A stretch of DNA of 64,000 bases, from NCBI GenBank assembly GCA_031308135.1, contig JAHLJT010008446.1, positions 163,685,125-163,749,124 on the forward strand, written 5' to 3'. How positions within the stretch are numbered: the first letter of the stretch is position 1; the number at the start of each line of letters is the position of its first letter. Below are positions 23,762-34,052 of this stretch, piece after piece. Both the position numbers and the translations under genes were made by a program. The DNA comes from Acheta domesticus. Lineage: Eukaryota; Arthropoda; Insecta; Orthoptera; Gryllidae. The notes beneath the pieces are model-generated. The model was not told the DNA's origin. It worked only from the letters and a program-made list of their open reading frames with translations, and did no database searches.

Positions 23762-24110
23762 TATTTTTAAAAAGGGTATAAAGGAAACTTGCAATGTACT
23801 AACACAGTATCAAATAAAAAAATGCAATTGATGTTTAAAAGAAATTGTCAATGAATATTTATTCAGTATCTTGGAGAGTTTTATTGGAACAAATCACAAC
23901 ACTTCCTTAAAGACATTTGAAGTAATTATTCAATATTCTTTGACAGTTAGCTTTTAGCTTTTCGCGATAGTCACAAAAATATTAGCTTTTACTTATGAGA
24001 AAGCTACGTGTCTGTACCCGCTGACTTGAAAATTCCATCGAATCAATGCTGGTAACGAAAATACTGGTACAGGTAAAACCACAAACACAGTCTTCACCCT
24101 TCAATCCCTC
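23762..24110. repeat. Dispersed repeat D, copy 2, right half
   Basis: Resumes repeat D after the pogo-like element. TTTAAAAAGGGTATAAA aligns with TTTAAAAAATGTATAAA of the reference copy, and the similarity continues to about 24090. Confidence 0.65.
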
Positions 24111-24536
24111 AACATACCACCACAATTAGGTACACAGCACTTACTACATACCACGGCAAAACTTTAATTGAATGGTTTCACTACACGCACAAGAAACTAT
24201 CTTCACAGGTATCAAGCAACTATAATAGTACTTCTAGTTGTTGCTGGAGAGCAAATCTTGAATTAATGACTATGCAAATAAATCTCGTCAGACTGCATAG
24301 ACTACGGTGTGTACAGAAAGAGTAAATATAATGTGGAGAAATCTAAGCCTTCTAAGCGTGCCGCCACAAAAATGGCTACCAGCAACAAGAGTTGACCTAT
24401 TTAGGTGGTATTAGTAGTAACGTAGCGCCGAACCGAAAGTTAAATTGAATGTCCAAGAAGATATCCAAGAAGTCTCATCTTGTAGATTATGGTGTGAAAA
24501 ACGTTTCTTTGAGGCCAATGGCCTCAAAATTTTAGT
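24111..24536. other. No gene recognised
   Basis: Unique-looking spacer; no coding signal. Confidence 0.6.
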
Positions 24537-24618
24537 TTTTAGTACGGACTCTAGAACGCTCTAGAATTTTAGTACGACTCTAGAACGCTCTAGAATTTTA
24601 GTACGACTCTAGAACGCT
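24537..24618. repeat. 29-bp minisatellite, nearly three copies
   Basis: Unit TTTTAGTACGACTCTAGAAC followed by GCTCTAGAA, repeated almost perfectly; the first copy has an extra G. Each unit contains two AGAA cores separated by a 5-bp gap. Confidence 0.92.
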
Positions 24619-25664
24619 TTGTTTAGGAGTTATTTGACTAAGTCGAAAACATTGACAAGTGTTGCAAGTTACATTTGACATGAATATTTAGATGCGATTT
24701 TTAAAACAAATCCTTCATACTTTTAAAGTCAAAGTACAATTCCGTGAAATTTTCTTTCTTTAGAGACCTAATTTATAAAAATTGGTTGCGTGTCAGAGCC
24801 GCAAAGGAAAGGTATACTACTGAAATAATAGAGGAGACGATAATATAGGTTAGTGATAGTACAATTTTCTTTATTGATGTTTTATGTGTGATTAAGGTTT
24901 TGTAAGTTGTTAGCTGATAGTACTTAAATGGCAAGTAATATCAGTGCTTGATTTATAGAATTTGAGAGTTAGAGTGCGCCTCAAAAATAATTATTAATTT
25001 AATAGAAATAGTTACGATATTTCATTATTTAATAATCATATCTATTAACATTAACAGTAGTAGCACTGGCTCCATGTGAATGAAATTATTATAAAAAGTT
25101 TGAGTTTATAATGATATTTTATTCTTTTTAATTATAATTTGATTACGTTCGTAAAAATGATACACTTAATTGGAAAATTATTTAATTTTGGGTTAACAAA
25201 AGTTGGTTGATCTAAAAATCGATGGTGCCAAGTGGTTGCCCTCCGTTTTTCTTTGGAGTTTTGCTATTTGTTTCCGAGGTACCGAAACAGTGTTGTCAGA
25301 GGTACCGCATTTTCGACGCAGATTGTTAGATTGGGCGGAATTCCTCTTTTTGGGCCAGAAAACCACTATCTTTTGCGGGACAAAAATTGACTTCGCGGAA
25401 TATCGCCTATTGGGCGGAAAAGCTTTAAAATATATGCGGTTTTGGGCGTGTTTTCAGATTCCGACAAAATTTTCAAATCACAAACACAACGACGTTGACA
25501 GTGAGTTTAAGTTTTTAGTATTTTACTCTATGTAAGATATTTCATTAATCATTTGTTAAATCGTTCAAATTTACTTTGAGAAGTGAGTAATGTTAGTTTT
25601 CAGGTCTCTAATTTAGGATGTGTTCTAAAAGTCATAGCGTCTTTGTTGTGCACAACATGAGTAT
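24619..25664. other. No gene recognised
   Basis: AT-rich spacer. A 110-residue frame at 25203-25535 has no known motif and lies over GGCGGAA-rich noncoding-looking repeats, so I do not call it a gene. Confidence 0.55.
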
Positions 25665-25669
25665 ATAAT

Positions 25670-26085
25670 TGTAGTATGCGGACGGCAGTTCAAAGTTGCC
25701 GCGCTAACAGCGCGGCAAAGAGCGCCGGCAGCATGTTCCCGCCTCCGGCAGCGCGCAGCACAGAGCGTCGGCATCAGGCGCGCTGAGCTTCGTCAAGCGC
25801 GCCAAGGGTGTGCTCAGAAACCAGCCACGCCTGTTACCTGGGCTCCGCGCACTGGTGAACCCGCCAATCAGGGGAAGCCGCGGGAAGCCTTGCGCGGGAG
25901 CTGGCCCAAATAAAAGGACGCCGGCGGAGGATCACCGGCAGTAGAGCGCTCGGCGTGGTTTCAGCCAGATGGCAGATTGTTTTTTGTATATGAAGTTTTG
26001 TGGTAACTGTACATAGCGGCCGAGTTGGCCCAGATTTTTGTAAATAAATATTCTTATGGAAAGTGAGTGTTTTTGAGTTATAACA
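25670..26085 (+). repeat. 5' LTR of mag-like element
   Basis: 416 bp, starting TGTAGTATGCGG and ending GAGTTATAACA. A CAAATAAAAGG box near 25908 may act as TATA, and AATAAATA near 26043 may be the polyadenylation signal. The GC-rich first part differs sharply from the AT-rich flanks. Confidence 0.95.
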
Positions 26086-26086
26086 G

Positions 26087-26104
26087 TGGCGACGAGTAAA
26101 AAGG
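26087..26104 (+). promoter_or_regulatory. Primer binding site, tRNA-Ser type
   Basis: One base after the LTR the sequence TGGCGACGAG would pair with the 3' CCA end and acceptor strand of a serine tRNA whose acceptor ends CTCGTCG. The match is 10 nt. The tRNA identity is from memory of tRNA-Ser(GCU) sequences and is an inference. Serine primers are known for the mag group. Confidence 0.7.
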
Positions 26105-26107
26105 AGA

Positions 26108-27667
26108 ATGAACGCGGAACAATTTTCACAACTGATGGCGTGTCTACAGCAGCAACAGCAGCAGCAGATGGCGATGATGGTGCAGACATTGCAGCAAGCG
26201 GCAATTTCGTCACGACCGAGCAGCCCAGCCCCGCCGTTCGCAACTTACGATGCAGCAGAGGAAACCTGCGAAGAATATGTGGCCAGATTGGAGCAACATT
26301 TGTTATGCTATGATATTAAAGAGGAATCTCGTAAAAGAGCATTTTTTCTGGCCACAATCGGCGCACCGTTAAATAGGTTGTTACGTAAGTTAAGCAAGGA
26401 AGAAGAGATTTCGCAGGTATCATACGATATACTTAAACAGCGGCTGCTAGCTCATTTTTCGAGGGAGACGCATTTAGTGGCGGCACGCTACAAGTTTTAT
26501 TCATCCAGAATGAAGCCAGGCCAAACGCATGCCGATTGGGCGACGGAGTTGAAGGGTTTGGCGAAGCGTTGTGCGTTTGAATGCAACACAGAGAAATCGT
26601 ATGCGGAGTCATTGATACGGGACATGTTGGTAATGCATACGCCGGAAAAAGAAGTTCGGTGGGCATTATTGCAACAAAACAACCCGTCTTTGGAAGACGC
26701 CTTAAAATTAGCAACATCGTATGAGGTAACGAAGCATACGGCGCATCAGATGACGTTAGGCGATAGAGCAGCAAGAGATGTAGAGGAAATGAGTGTACAG
26801 GAGGAAAATTGGGTAGCCAAGCCACGAAGCAGGAAGCAGCAGGAGAAGAAAAGTCCTTCCACCAGCAGAGGCAAGCTATTGAAGTCTTGTAGACAGTGTT
26901 TTATTAGTCACGACAGGAAGGTTTGCAGATTCCTCAGAGCGGAGTGCTACAAGTGCGGTAAGAAAGGGCATATTAGAGAAGTGTGCAACAGTGGTTCTGC
27001 TGAAAACAGACGACAAGAAATGGACATCGATGAGGTGAGCGGGCACGTCAGAGAAGGACGCAGCAGTGGTTATGCCGAAAGCCAGCGGCAAGAAAGAGGC
27101 ATCGATGAAGGGGATGGTGATTGTATTTATTCAGTTATGCAGTGTGATGACAAGAGTAAATTGTTTGTAAACTTGGAAATAGGTGGTAAATCTGTATTAT
27201 TCCAGGTGGATACAGGTGCAGCAGCAACTCTAATAAGCATGACTACTTATGAGCAGCTGGGTTCTCCGCCTTGCGCCTCGCTGAACACAGTTTTTTATGG
27301 ATATGCTAGACAGAGGATCAAGACGAAAGGTAAGATAAGCCTGCTAGCGAAATACAAAGCGATGGAAAGACAAGTAACACTGGTGGTTGTGGACAGTCGT
27401 GATGCGGTTAACATTCTAGGAATGGATGTTTTCACAATTTTTGGATTTACGGTTCAGGACGCGTTTGTCATTCAGACTAGCGCCCTGCCAAAGGAGGTAA
27501 AGAATGTGATAGATTTGAATTCAGAAGTTTTTTCGGAGCAATTGGGAAAATGCAAATTTTTTGAGGCGCATTTGCAGTTGAAGAAAGATGCCACCCCTAA
27601 ATTTTTTAAAGCACGACCTGTTCCCCTGGCAGTGAAAGATAAAGTAAAAAGGAAATCGACAGGTTAG
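26108..27667 (+). CDS. Gag-protease polyprotein of mag-like element
   Basis: 519 residues starting at the first Met after the primer site. Gag binds and packages the RNA, and the aspartic protease matures the polyprotein. A glutamine-rich N-terminus (residues 13-20) precedes an alpha-helical capsid-like part. Two zinc knuckles follow: CX2CX3HX4C starting near residue 261 and CX2CX4HX4C (CYKCGKKGHIREVC) starting near residue 280. Between about 298 and 335 is a degenerate internal repeat. The protease active site is VDTGAAATLIS with Asp near residue 368. The ORF ends at 27665-27667 just inside the start of the RT, where homology continues in another frame. The stop is therefore probably a single-base deletion in an A run near 27648 rather than a natural end. 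Confidence 0.9.
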   Translation: MNAEQFSQLMACLQQQQQQQMAMMVQTLQQAAISSRPSSPAPPFATYDAAEETCEEYVARLEQHLLCYDIKEESRKRAFFLATIGAPLNRLLRKLSKEEEISQVSYDILKQRLLAHFSRETHLVAARYKFYSSRMKPGQTHADWATELKGLAKRCAFECNTEKSYAESLIRDMLVMHTPEKEVRWALLQQNNPSLEDALKLATSYEVTKHTAHQMTLGDRAARDVEEMSVQEENWVAKPRSRKQQEKKSPSTSRGKLLKSCRQCFISHDRKVCRFLRAECYKCGKKGHIREVCNSGSAENRRQEMDIDEVSGHVREGRSSGYAESQRQERGIDEGDGDCIYSVMQCDDKSKLFVNLEIGGKSVLFQVDTGAAATLISMTTYEQLGSPPCASLNTVFYGYARQRIKTKGKISLLAKYKAMERQVTLVVVDSRDAVNILGMDVFTIFGFTVQDAFVIQTSALPKEVKNVIDLNSEVFSEQLGKCKFFEAHLQLKKDATPKFFKARPVPLAVKDKVKRKSTG

Positions 27668-29076
27668 TAGATTTGGACGTCTTGACCCCCGTCAGTACTA
27701 GTGCATGGGCAACTCCAGTAGTCATAGTAAAAAAGAGAGACGGTAAAATTAGAATGTGCGGAGATTTCAAGAGCACCGTTAATGCGCAACTCATGGTAGA
27801 GCAGTTCCCCATCCCCAGAGCAGAAGAGCTTTTTCAGAAGCTAGCGGGCGGGCAGAGATTTTCAAAAATAGATTTGCGGGACGCGTATCTGCAGATCCCG
27901 TTAGATGAAGAGTCTGCGAACTTATTGGTAATTAACACACCGTTCGGGCTTTACCGATACAACCGGTTGCCTTTCGGGGTCGCTTCAGCTGCGGCTATTT
28001 TCCAGCGCTGCCTGCATACGCTGACAGCCCAGGTGAAGGGCAGCGCCAACTACCTAGATGATATAGTGGTAACGGGCGAGTCGGAGGAGGAACATCTACA
28101 AAACTTGAATCTCTTATTAAAGACTTTAAATGAATGGGGCCTAAGGGTTAACTTGGATAAGTGTGATTTTTTTAAAGAACAGATTACTTATCTAGGTCAC
28201 GTGTTGGATAGCTCGGGGATCAGGCCAACCGGAGAAAACTCAACGGCGATTCAGCAGCTTCCGGTTCCTGTTAATTTGCAGCAGCTACAGTCATTTCTGG
28301 GGAAGATTAATTACTATGGCAAATTTATCAAGAACATGGCGGAAATAGCAGCACCCCTCAACGCTTTGCGTAAGAAAGGCGTAAAATGGCATTGGTCGGC
28401 AGATTGTGACAAGGCATTTCGGAGGTTGAAAGAGAATTTAATGCAGGCAGTTAAATTGGAACATTTTTTGCCAGATAGAACGACTATACTAGCTGTAGAT
28501 GCATCAGAATATGGTATTGGGGCAGTCCTTTCGCAGAAGGATGCTAAGGGTGTTGAGCGGCCAATTGCTTGTGTGTCAAAAACGTTGAATGTTCACCAGA
28601 AGAATTACTCTCAGATAGAAAAAGAAGCTTTAGCAATTGTATACGGCGTGAGAAAATTCAATGAATACTTGTATGGGTCAAAGTTCATAATCATTACTGA
28701 TCATAAGCCGTTGGTGTCTTTGTTCTCGCCACACAAGCGTATCCCAGATAATACGGCGCGTAAGATGCAAAGGTGGGCGCTTTTCCTGTCTGATTATAGT
28801 TACAGGATACTTTACAGATCTACATATCAGCATGCTAACGCAGATGCACTATCCCGTCTTCCGCAAGGGCCGGATGCAACTTTTGACTCTGAGGACATCG
28901 CCTGTCTCCAGCTGGACCAAGCCGAAGAGGAGGCAGTATCAGGTTTTCCAGTCTCGTCATATCAAGTGGCAAAGGAAACAAAGAAGGATCCGCAGCTCAG
29001 GCAAGTGCTGTACCACGTGCAAACTGGTTGGTCCAGCGCGCATAGGCGAAACCAGGGCGCTGACGGAATGGTATAA
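27668..29076 (+). CDS. Reverse transcriptase-RNase H of mag-like element
   Basis: RT copies the genomic RNA and RNase H removes the template strand. From about 27670 the frame shows LTPVSTSAWATPVVIVKK, the substrate block RFSKIDLRDAYLQIPL, RYNRLPFGVASAAAIFQ and the catalytic YLDD at 28051-28062. RNase H follows with VDASEYGIGAVLSQ, EKEALAIVYG, TDHKPL and the HANADALSR end motif. The first Met of this frame at 27673 is not a true start; translation would come from the Gag frame. A second frame change of opposite sign near 29040-29060 separates it from integrase. Catalytic residues are intact. Confidence 0.9.
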
Positions 29077-30247
29077 GCTCCAACACAGGCTGTCGGTTAA
29101 GGGCGGCGTATTATTACTGGCTAGTGATGAAGGAGTTAGGGTAGTGATTCCGCATAAGTTGCGACCAAAGGTATTACGCCTTTTACATGAGGGTCATTGG
29201 GGTATAGCCAGGACAAAGCAAGCAGCCCGCCGTTATTGTTATTGGCCAGGAATAACCAAAGATATAGAGGAGATGAGCAAGCATTGCGAAGCATGCCAAA
29301 CTAGTCAGGCAGCGCCGAGAGCGGATTTAAGCTCATGGCCCCAACCCTGCGAGCCGTGGGACCGCATACACGTAGATTTTGCGGGTCCTTTCTTAGGGCA
29401 TATGTGGTTGTTAGTAGTGGACGCATTGTCAAATTATCCGTACGTGATGCGCATGCAACACACAACTGCACCACATACAATAGATGCTTTGAAGAAAGTT
29501 TTCGTAACAGAAGGCCTCCCACGAGTATTGATCTCCGATAACGGCCCGCAGTTCATATCAGCGGAATTTCAAAAATTTTGTAAAAGTAGCGGGATACAGC
29601 ACATTTTGGCTCCACCGTTCCATCCTCAGTCAAATGGAGAGGTGGAAAGATTAGTGCAGACGTTCAAGTCAGCCATGCTTAAAGCAACTAGAGCGGGTGC
29701 ATCAGTAGAGCAGGCGTTACTTAGCATGTTGACCACCTATAGGACGTTACCGAATATGTCAGGTAGAAGCCCCGCTCAAGTATTGCATGGTCGGCAGCCC
29801 CGTACCTTATTGTCCTTGTTATTTCCGGAAGAAGTGCCAGTGTCAACCAAAGGCGCTAAATTCAAGAGAGGAGATAAGGTACTGGTAAGAGTGTACGGAA
29901 GTAATTGTAAGTGGCAACCAGCAATAGTAACTGCAGTAAGAGGAGGCAGAGTTTACGTCCTCAGGACAGAAGATAGAGCAATCTCTCGGCATCAATCACA
30001 GATTAGGAGACGGTACTACGATTCTGTAGTAGATAAGCAACAGGCGGGGGGGCCAGCGCAAAGCAGGGCAACAGAAAGTGTAATGCGTTTTCCCTTTTCA
30101 AGCCAGCAGGAGGAGCGGCCCACACTGGATTCCGGCGCAACCATCGAGGAGCCATCTCTACAGTCGCAGCAGCGGCCGGCATTGCGGAGGAGCAACCGAC
30201 TGCGTCGTTTCACCCCCTACATCACAACTTCGGTGGGGAGGGTGTAG
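29050..30247 (+). CDS. Integrase of mag-like element
   Basis: Integrase joins the cDNA to the chromosome. The region has the N-terminal zinc site (LLHEGHWG then CEACQ) near 29186-29305. The catalytic core carries HVDFAGPF (first Asp), ISDNGPQFIS (second Asp) and HPQSNGEVERLVQ (Glu). A C-terminal module follows with GDKVLVRVYG and RRYYDSV, then a hydrophilic tail. The ORF ends at TAG 30245-30247, which lies inside the 3' LTR, so the coding region overlaps the LTR by 5 bp. It is open upstream to 28832 in this frame, but that part is a shadow of RNase H. All catalytic residues are present. Confidence 0.9.
30232..30242 (+). promoter_or_regulatory. Polypurine tract of mag-like element
   Basis: GGTGGGGAGGG lies immediately before the 3' LTR and would prime plus-strand DNA synthesis. 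It contains one internal T. Confidence 0.8.
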
Positions 30248-30658
30248 TATGCGGACGGCAGTTCAAAGTTGCCGCGCTAACAGCGCGGCAAAGAGCGCCG
30301 GCAGCATGTTCCCGCCTCCGGCAGCGCGCAGCACAGAGCGTCGGCATCAGGCGCGCTGAGCTTCGTCAAGCGCGCCAAGGGTGTGCTCAGAAACCAGCCA
30401 CGCCTGTTACCTGGGCTCCGCGCACTGGTGAACCCGCCAATCAGGGGAAGCCGCGGGAAGCCTTGCGCGGGAGCTGGCCCAAATAAAAGGACGCCGGCGG
30501 AGGATCACCGGCAGTAGAGCGCTCGGCGTGGTTTCAGCCAGATGGCAGATTGTTTTTTGTATATGAAGTTTTGTGGTAACTGTACATAGCGGCCGAGTTG
30601 GCCCAGATTTTTGTAAATAAATATTCTTATGGAAAGTGAGTGTTTTTGAGTTATAACA
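30243..30658 (+). repeat. 3' LTR of mag-like element
   Basis: 416 bp, same length as the 5' LTR and with no difference that I can see. It is followed by the ATAAT duplication. Confidence 0.95.
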
Positions 30659-30663
30659 ATAAT

Positions 30664-31637
30664 GTCATAATGTCGCATTACTTACTGGTAATTTTCGAAT
30701 ACGCCGTGCCGGTTAAAATGAGTCATGTTTTGGAAATACGGTGTCACTACCAGAATTTTCCGTTAAGCCATAGGCAATAAGCATGCATATGTAAGCATTT
30801 CTGTGGTAATCTTTTTAAGTGCGGATATTTAGGAGGAGCAAGCATAATGAAAATGTGGAAAAGAAGTATTTAAACATTACGATAAAAAAGGACACACATA
30901 TGATTGTAAGGTAAGGGGGTGGACCCTACTGATGCATCTTGCGTTGAAGTTTAACTCTAATTATCCAAAAAACATTTCGATATGATATGAGAATGTGATA
31001 AATAAAGTGATCTCATTTGAAAATAATTATTTTATCCCTTAATGTCATTCTCCCATCTGCCGTAGTCATAAAAATATTAAATTTTAATGTTTAAATATTA
31101 AAATTAAACTTATTATTACAAAAAGTACAAGCTTTTTTACATGGATTATTAATTACAATGTTCACAAGCAAAAAATAAAACGAATCAAACATTTCATAGG
31201 GTCACTGCCTCAAAAAAGTAAAAATTCAATTAATTTTAATGCAAATTCATATTTCCCGTTTGGAAAGTCGAATTTTTTATATTGGGCAGAATTGGGTGGA
31301 TTCAGTCATCTAACAGCGGATGTTTGTACGAAGCATCTGGCAATCCTGTTTCTACGTTCAATTCGCACCGAGCCATGTGGATGACAAAAAATCTGCATTT
31401 TTACAATTTATGAAAATGATGACATTTTCTTTTCTTTTTTTACTTGACAATGTAGCGGGCCTTACAGCTTCTACAAAAAACCGCACCGCGGCGCTTGAGA
31501 TCCCACATTCGGGCAATCTACCTCTGACAACACTCAAATGAATATCATTAATCAATATCTATGTCTATCAATACATTTTACCTGTGAGTTGAAAATAACA
31601 AAAAATTACAAATATTCCGTAGTCCAATTATGATTAG
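30664..31637. other. No gene recognised
   Basis: AT-rich spacer with short frames only. Confidence 0.6.
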
Positions 31638-31710
31638 TATATATATCGATATACATATATCGATATACATATATATATATATACATATATAAGATATACA
31701 TATATCGATA
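31638..31710. repeat. AT-rich microsatellite with ATCGATAT palindromes
   Basis: Repeats of ATATACATATATCGAT and (AT)n. A short ATATATATCGATG reappears at 32501-32513, on the other side of the pogo-like sequence. Confidence 0.85.
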
Positions 31711-31715
31711 GGGAC

Positions 31716-32508
31716 AAAAAAATTCCGGTTTAGAGAGGGTTCCGTTTTGTGCAAGGTTGTCCATTTTATTACTTGTGATATTGAAGTTTCTGTCCTGAAA
31801 TAGTAAATTACGTGACTTTATTATAATTATCAACATACATTAACATTACTACAATTAACATTACCATTATTATAATTACCAAAATGCATTACTCTTTATT
31901 GACAAATTTTGACTGAGTTGAAAAATACACACCTTACTGTCTGTATTCGGACTGCTTGCTGACTCTTTCAACACACGATAGGTCGTAACCCAGTACTATG
32001 ATACCCTCGCATGGCCTTCAGCAATGCGTATCTGTTCGAGGGGTTATGATTTTCAACGCGGGGCAGGGAACGGAACGCGTGAATACTGATGCCCGTACAC
32101 CTTCCCACGCTTAGAGAGTCAGGAGAGAGGGGAGGGCCTACGCTTTGAAAGACAAGCGACCCCAAGGTCGAATTCTACGCTAACAGAAGTCCCTCTCCTT
32201 CAATGTCCGTCTGCCACTACTAAATCGTGTGTTACAGGATAGAGAATTTAAAACAAACTTGCAGACGCATTCATTTCATTAAGGACATCTCGCGTCACTC
32301 TGACAATTGCATTAAATTAACAGGAATTCCGATTTATAAAGATCCCCCCCCTGCAGGACATGAAAAACCGTTCCGTTTCCGCGTTGGAGAGGTTCCGTTT
32401 TATGCTGTGTAAAATGCCATTTAACTTCACGAGCCGGAGACATTTTCCAGTTAAGACAGGTTTCCGGCTTGTACGGGTTCCGGTTTAGACAGATTTTACT
32501 ATATATAT
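31716..32508. mobile_element. Probable pogo/Tigger-like terminal region
   Basis: The right end, read in reverse, is TAGTAAAATCTGTCTAAACC followed by GGAACCCGTACAAGCCGG. This pattern of spaced CCGGAA/CCGAAA words is typical of Tigger-like ends. The related phrase TTCCGGTTTAGAGAGGGTTCC lies at the left side near 31722. The interior encodes nothing recognisable. It abuts the gypsy integrase remnant, which it probably truncated. Confidence 0.4.
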
Positions 32509-32543
32509 CGATGTTTACAGCTGCAAATTGACCGTTTATCGCA

Positions 32544-33540
32544 TCAAAGGCGCTCGCGCATCAAAGCTATCTCGCGGGAACGCTTCAATCTATTAATTAA
32601 TTTGAATACGTGCTCGACTATAGAGCTTTCTTCGCCCTCCGTCGTTCCTACAAGCTTTTCATACAGAAGCGTCATAGGGATACAGAGATTCTTTCCGTGA
32701 ACCAATTCGGCAGGAGAGAAACCTAACGACTCATTGACACTCGTGCGCAAGGCAAATATGATCGCGGGAAGTTGACTTTCCCAATCCATCCCTGCTTCTA
32801 AACATAGCTAAAACTGCACTCGATAAAGAGAACTAAAACTGCATTCGATTGAGGATGATACAGCGAACTTCTTACCAGTTTAATACCAAAGTTTTCGGAG
32901 AATTCCGTCGTCAACGCACTTGTGAAACAAGTCCCCTGATCGGTCTGCAATTCGCGCGGAAATCCTATGCGACTGAATAAATCCAACAGCACTTCGATCA
33001 CAGCGACTGACGTTAGGTCACGTATTGGAATAGCCTCGGGATATTTTGTGGCTAAACACATGGCTATTACTTATTCCCTGATTCTGGGAATGGGCCACAC
33101 GCGACGACATTCACCTTCTCGAATGCCTCGCCCGTTATAGGCACTATTTTCAAGGGCGCGTGAAGTTTCTCGCCGCCGTTACCTACGCGCTGGCAACCAT
33201 CGCAACTACGCACGTAGTTTTCTGTCCTTATAACAGTTAAGCCAGAAGAAATATTTGGCCATGGCATCTTTACTCTTAGTGACCCCCAAATGGCCGTGGG
33301 CAACTTCATGAAGAGTTTTAAAATCGTGCCACGATATACCCGCGGTATTACCAACATAGAGAATCGCTCTCCGCGTTTGCTATGCCGGACCCGAAACAAT
33401 AGGCCGCCTTTCATTAAATAGTCACGCCGTTGCGCCTCCGGTCCTTCCGCCAGCTCAATCAGCGGCGTGAGCTCCTCGTCATGTTTTTGAGCCGTTTCGA
33501 ATTCGGCAGGGTCCAAACTGGCCAACGAAATACTACCGGA
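32544..33540 (-). pseudogene. Gypsy integrase, frameshifted
   Basis: Fragments in order on the minus strand are a pre-integrase segment with the start of the zinc domain (33067-33525, EFETAQKHDEELTPLIELA and SCDGCQRVGNGGEK), then the catalytic-core segment (32798-33061, LATKYPEAIPIRD, TDQGTCFTS, YHPQSN) and a downstream piece (32544-32789, SQLPAIIFALRTSVNESLG, SPAELVHGK). The His-His half of the zinc site lies in a different frame from the Cys-Cys half. The third catalytic residue (Glu after HPQSN) is lost at the break near 32850. Confidence 0.75.
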
Positions 33541-33839
33541 ATCTACTTCAGATCCCTGATTGTTTCTAAGTTGCCGTGGGCGTCGACTTCTCTCTGAAAA
33601 ACACTGTTTTCATCAATATTTACGCAGGTACCTGGGATGCTTCATGCGCTTGGCTGGTTTCCGTAGTCTCGCCTTGCTCTACCGCCTCCATTGCTTCGGG
33701 CGCGTCACCGGACTCGAGGGATGCGCGGGGACCCAGGCGCGACAGCCGACGCTTCGCACGGCGCCGCCGCCATTGTCTCTGCCCCCCCCCACACACACAC
33801 ACACCTGGCCTCGGGGCCCACCGCCCCGGCACGTTCCGA

Positions 33840-34052
33840 AGCCCTCCGCAGAGAAACTGTGGTTCTAAGAAACCTTGCTTAATTTCCGTCAGAATCGTCG
33901 CGGAACGATTACTCAAAATATAATATTGTAAGTCGCAGTTCTTCGCGACTGCGTCCTCTGTGACCAGAGTACCGAACGGGCCTACTATCTCTACTTTAGC
34001 TACCGGTACATTTTTTGGGGCCTCGTCCAGGGGCTGTTTAACCCATACGGAC
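33840..34052 (-). pseudogene. Gypsy protease C-terminal part, split by hAT
   Basis: Minus strand from 34052 reads VWVKQPLDEAPKNVPVAKVE, then further beta-strand-like protease sequence. The preceding part with the DTG active site lies at 41846-41930 across the hAT insertion, and the 8-bp duplication falls in the codons for E-S-V. Confidence 0.65.

Larger units (their letters stand above)
25670..30658 (+). mobile_element. Complete mag-lineage Ty3/gypsy LTR retrotransposon
   Basis: The element is bounded by the 5-bp target duplication ATAAT (25665-25669 and 30659-30663). It has two 416-bp LTRs that look identical, a tRNA-Ser-type primer site, a Gag-protease ORF, RT-RNase H, integrase and a purine-rich tract. 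Total length is 4989 bp. LTR identity implies recent insertion. The domain order and RT sequence style are those of the mag lineage (for example Bombyx mag); there is no envelope gene. Two single-base frame changes interrupt the polyprotein. Confidence 0.95.
32520..34052 (-). mobile_element. Degenerate gypsy element, downstream (protease end to integrase) part
   Basis: Minus-strand Ty3/gypsy sequence from the protease C-terminal part to integrase. It continues beyond the inserted hAT at 37228-37656 and 41846-43300. It is cut off at about 32520 by the pogo-like block. No RT was found between protease and integrase. A C-run plus CA repeat at 33780-33803 lies within the linker. Confidence 0.7.

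Noticed and set aside
25203..25535. 110-residue ORF before the mag-like element
   Set aside because: No recognisable domain, and it overlaps GGCGGAA-type repeated noncoding sequence.
29301..29541. Additional frames antisense or shifted over the integrase
   Set aside because: Shadows of the real integrase frame.
33560..33923. Several Pro/Arg/His-rich frames
   Set aside because: They arise from a C-run and CA repeat inside the degenerate gypsy linker and change composition with frame.
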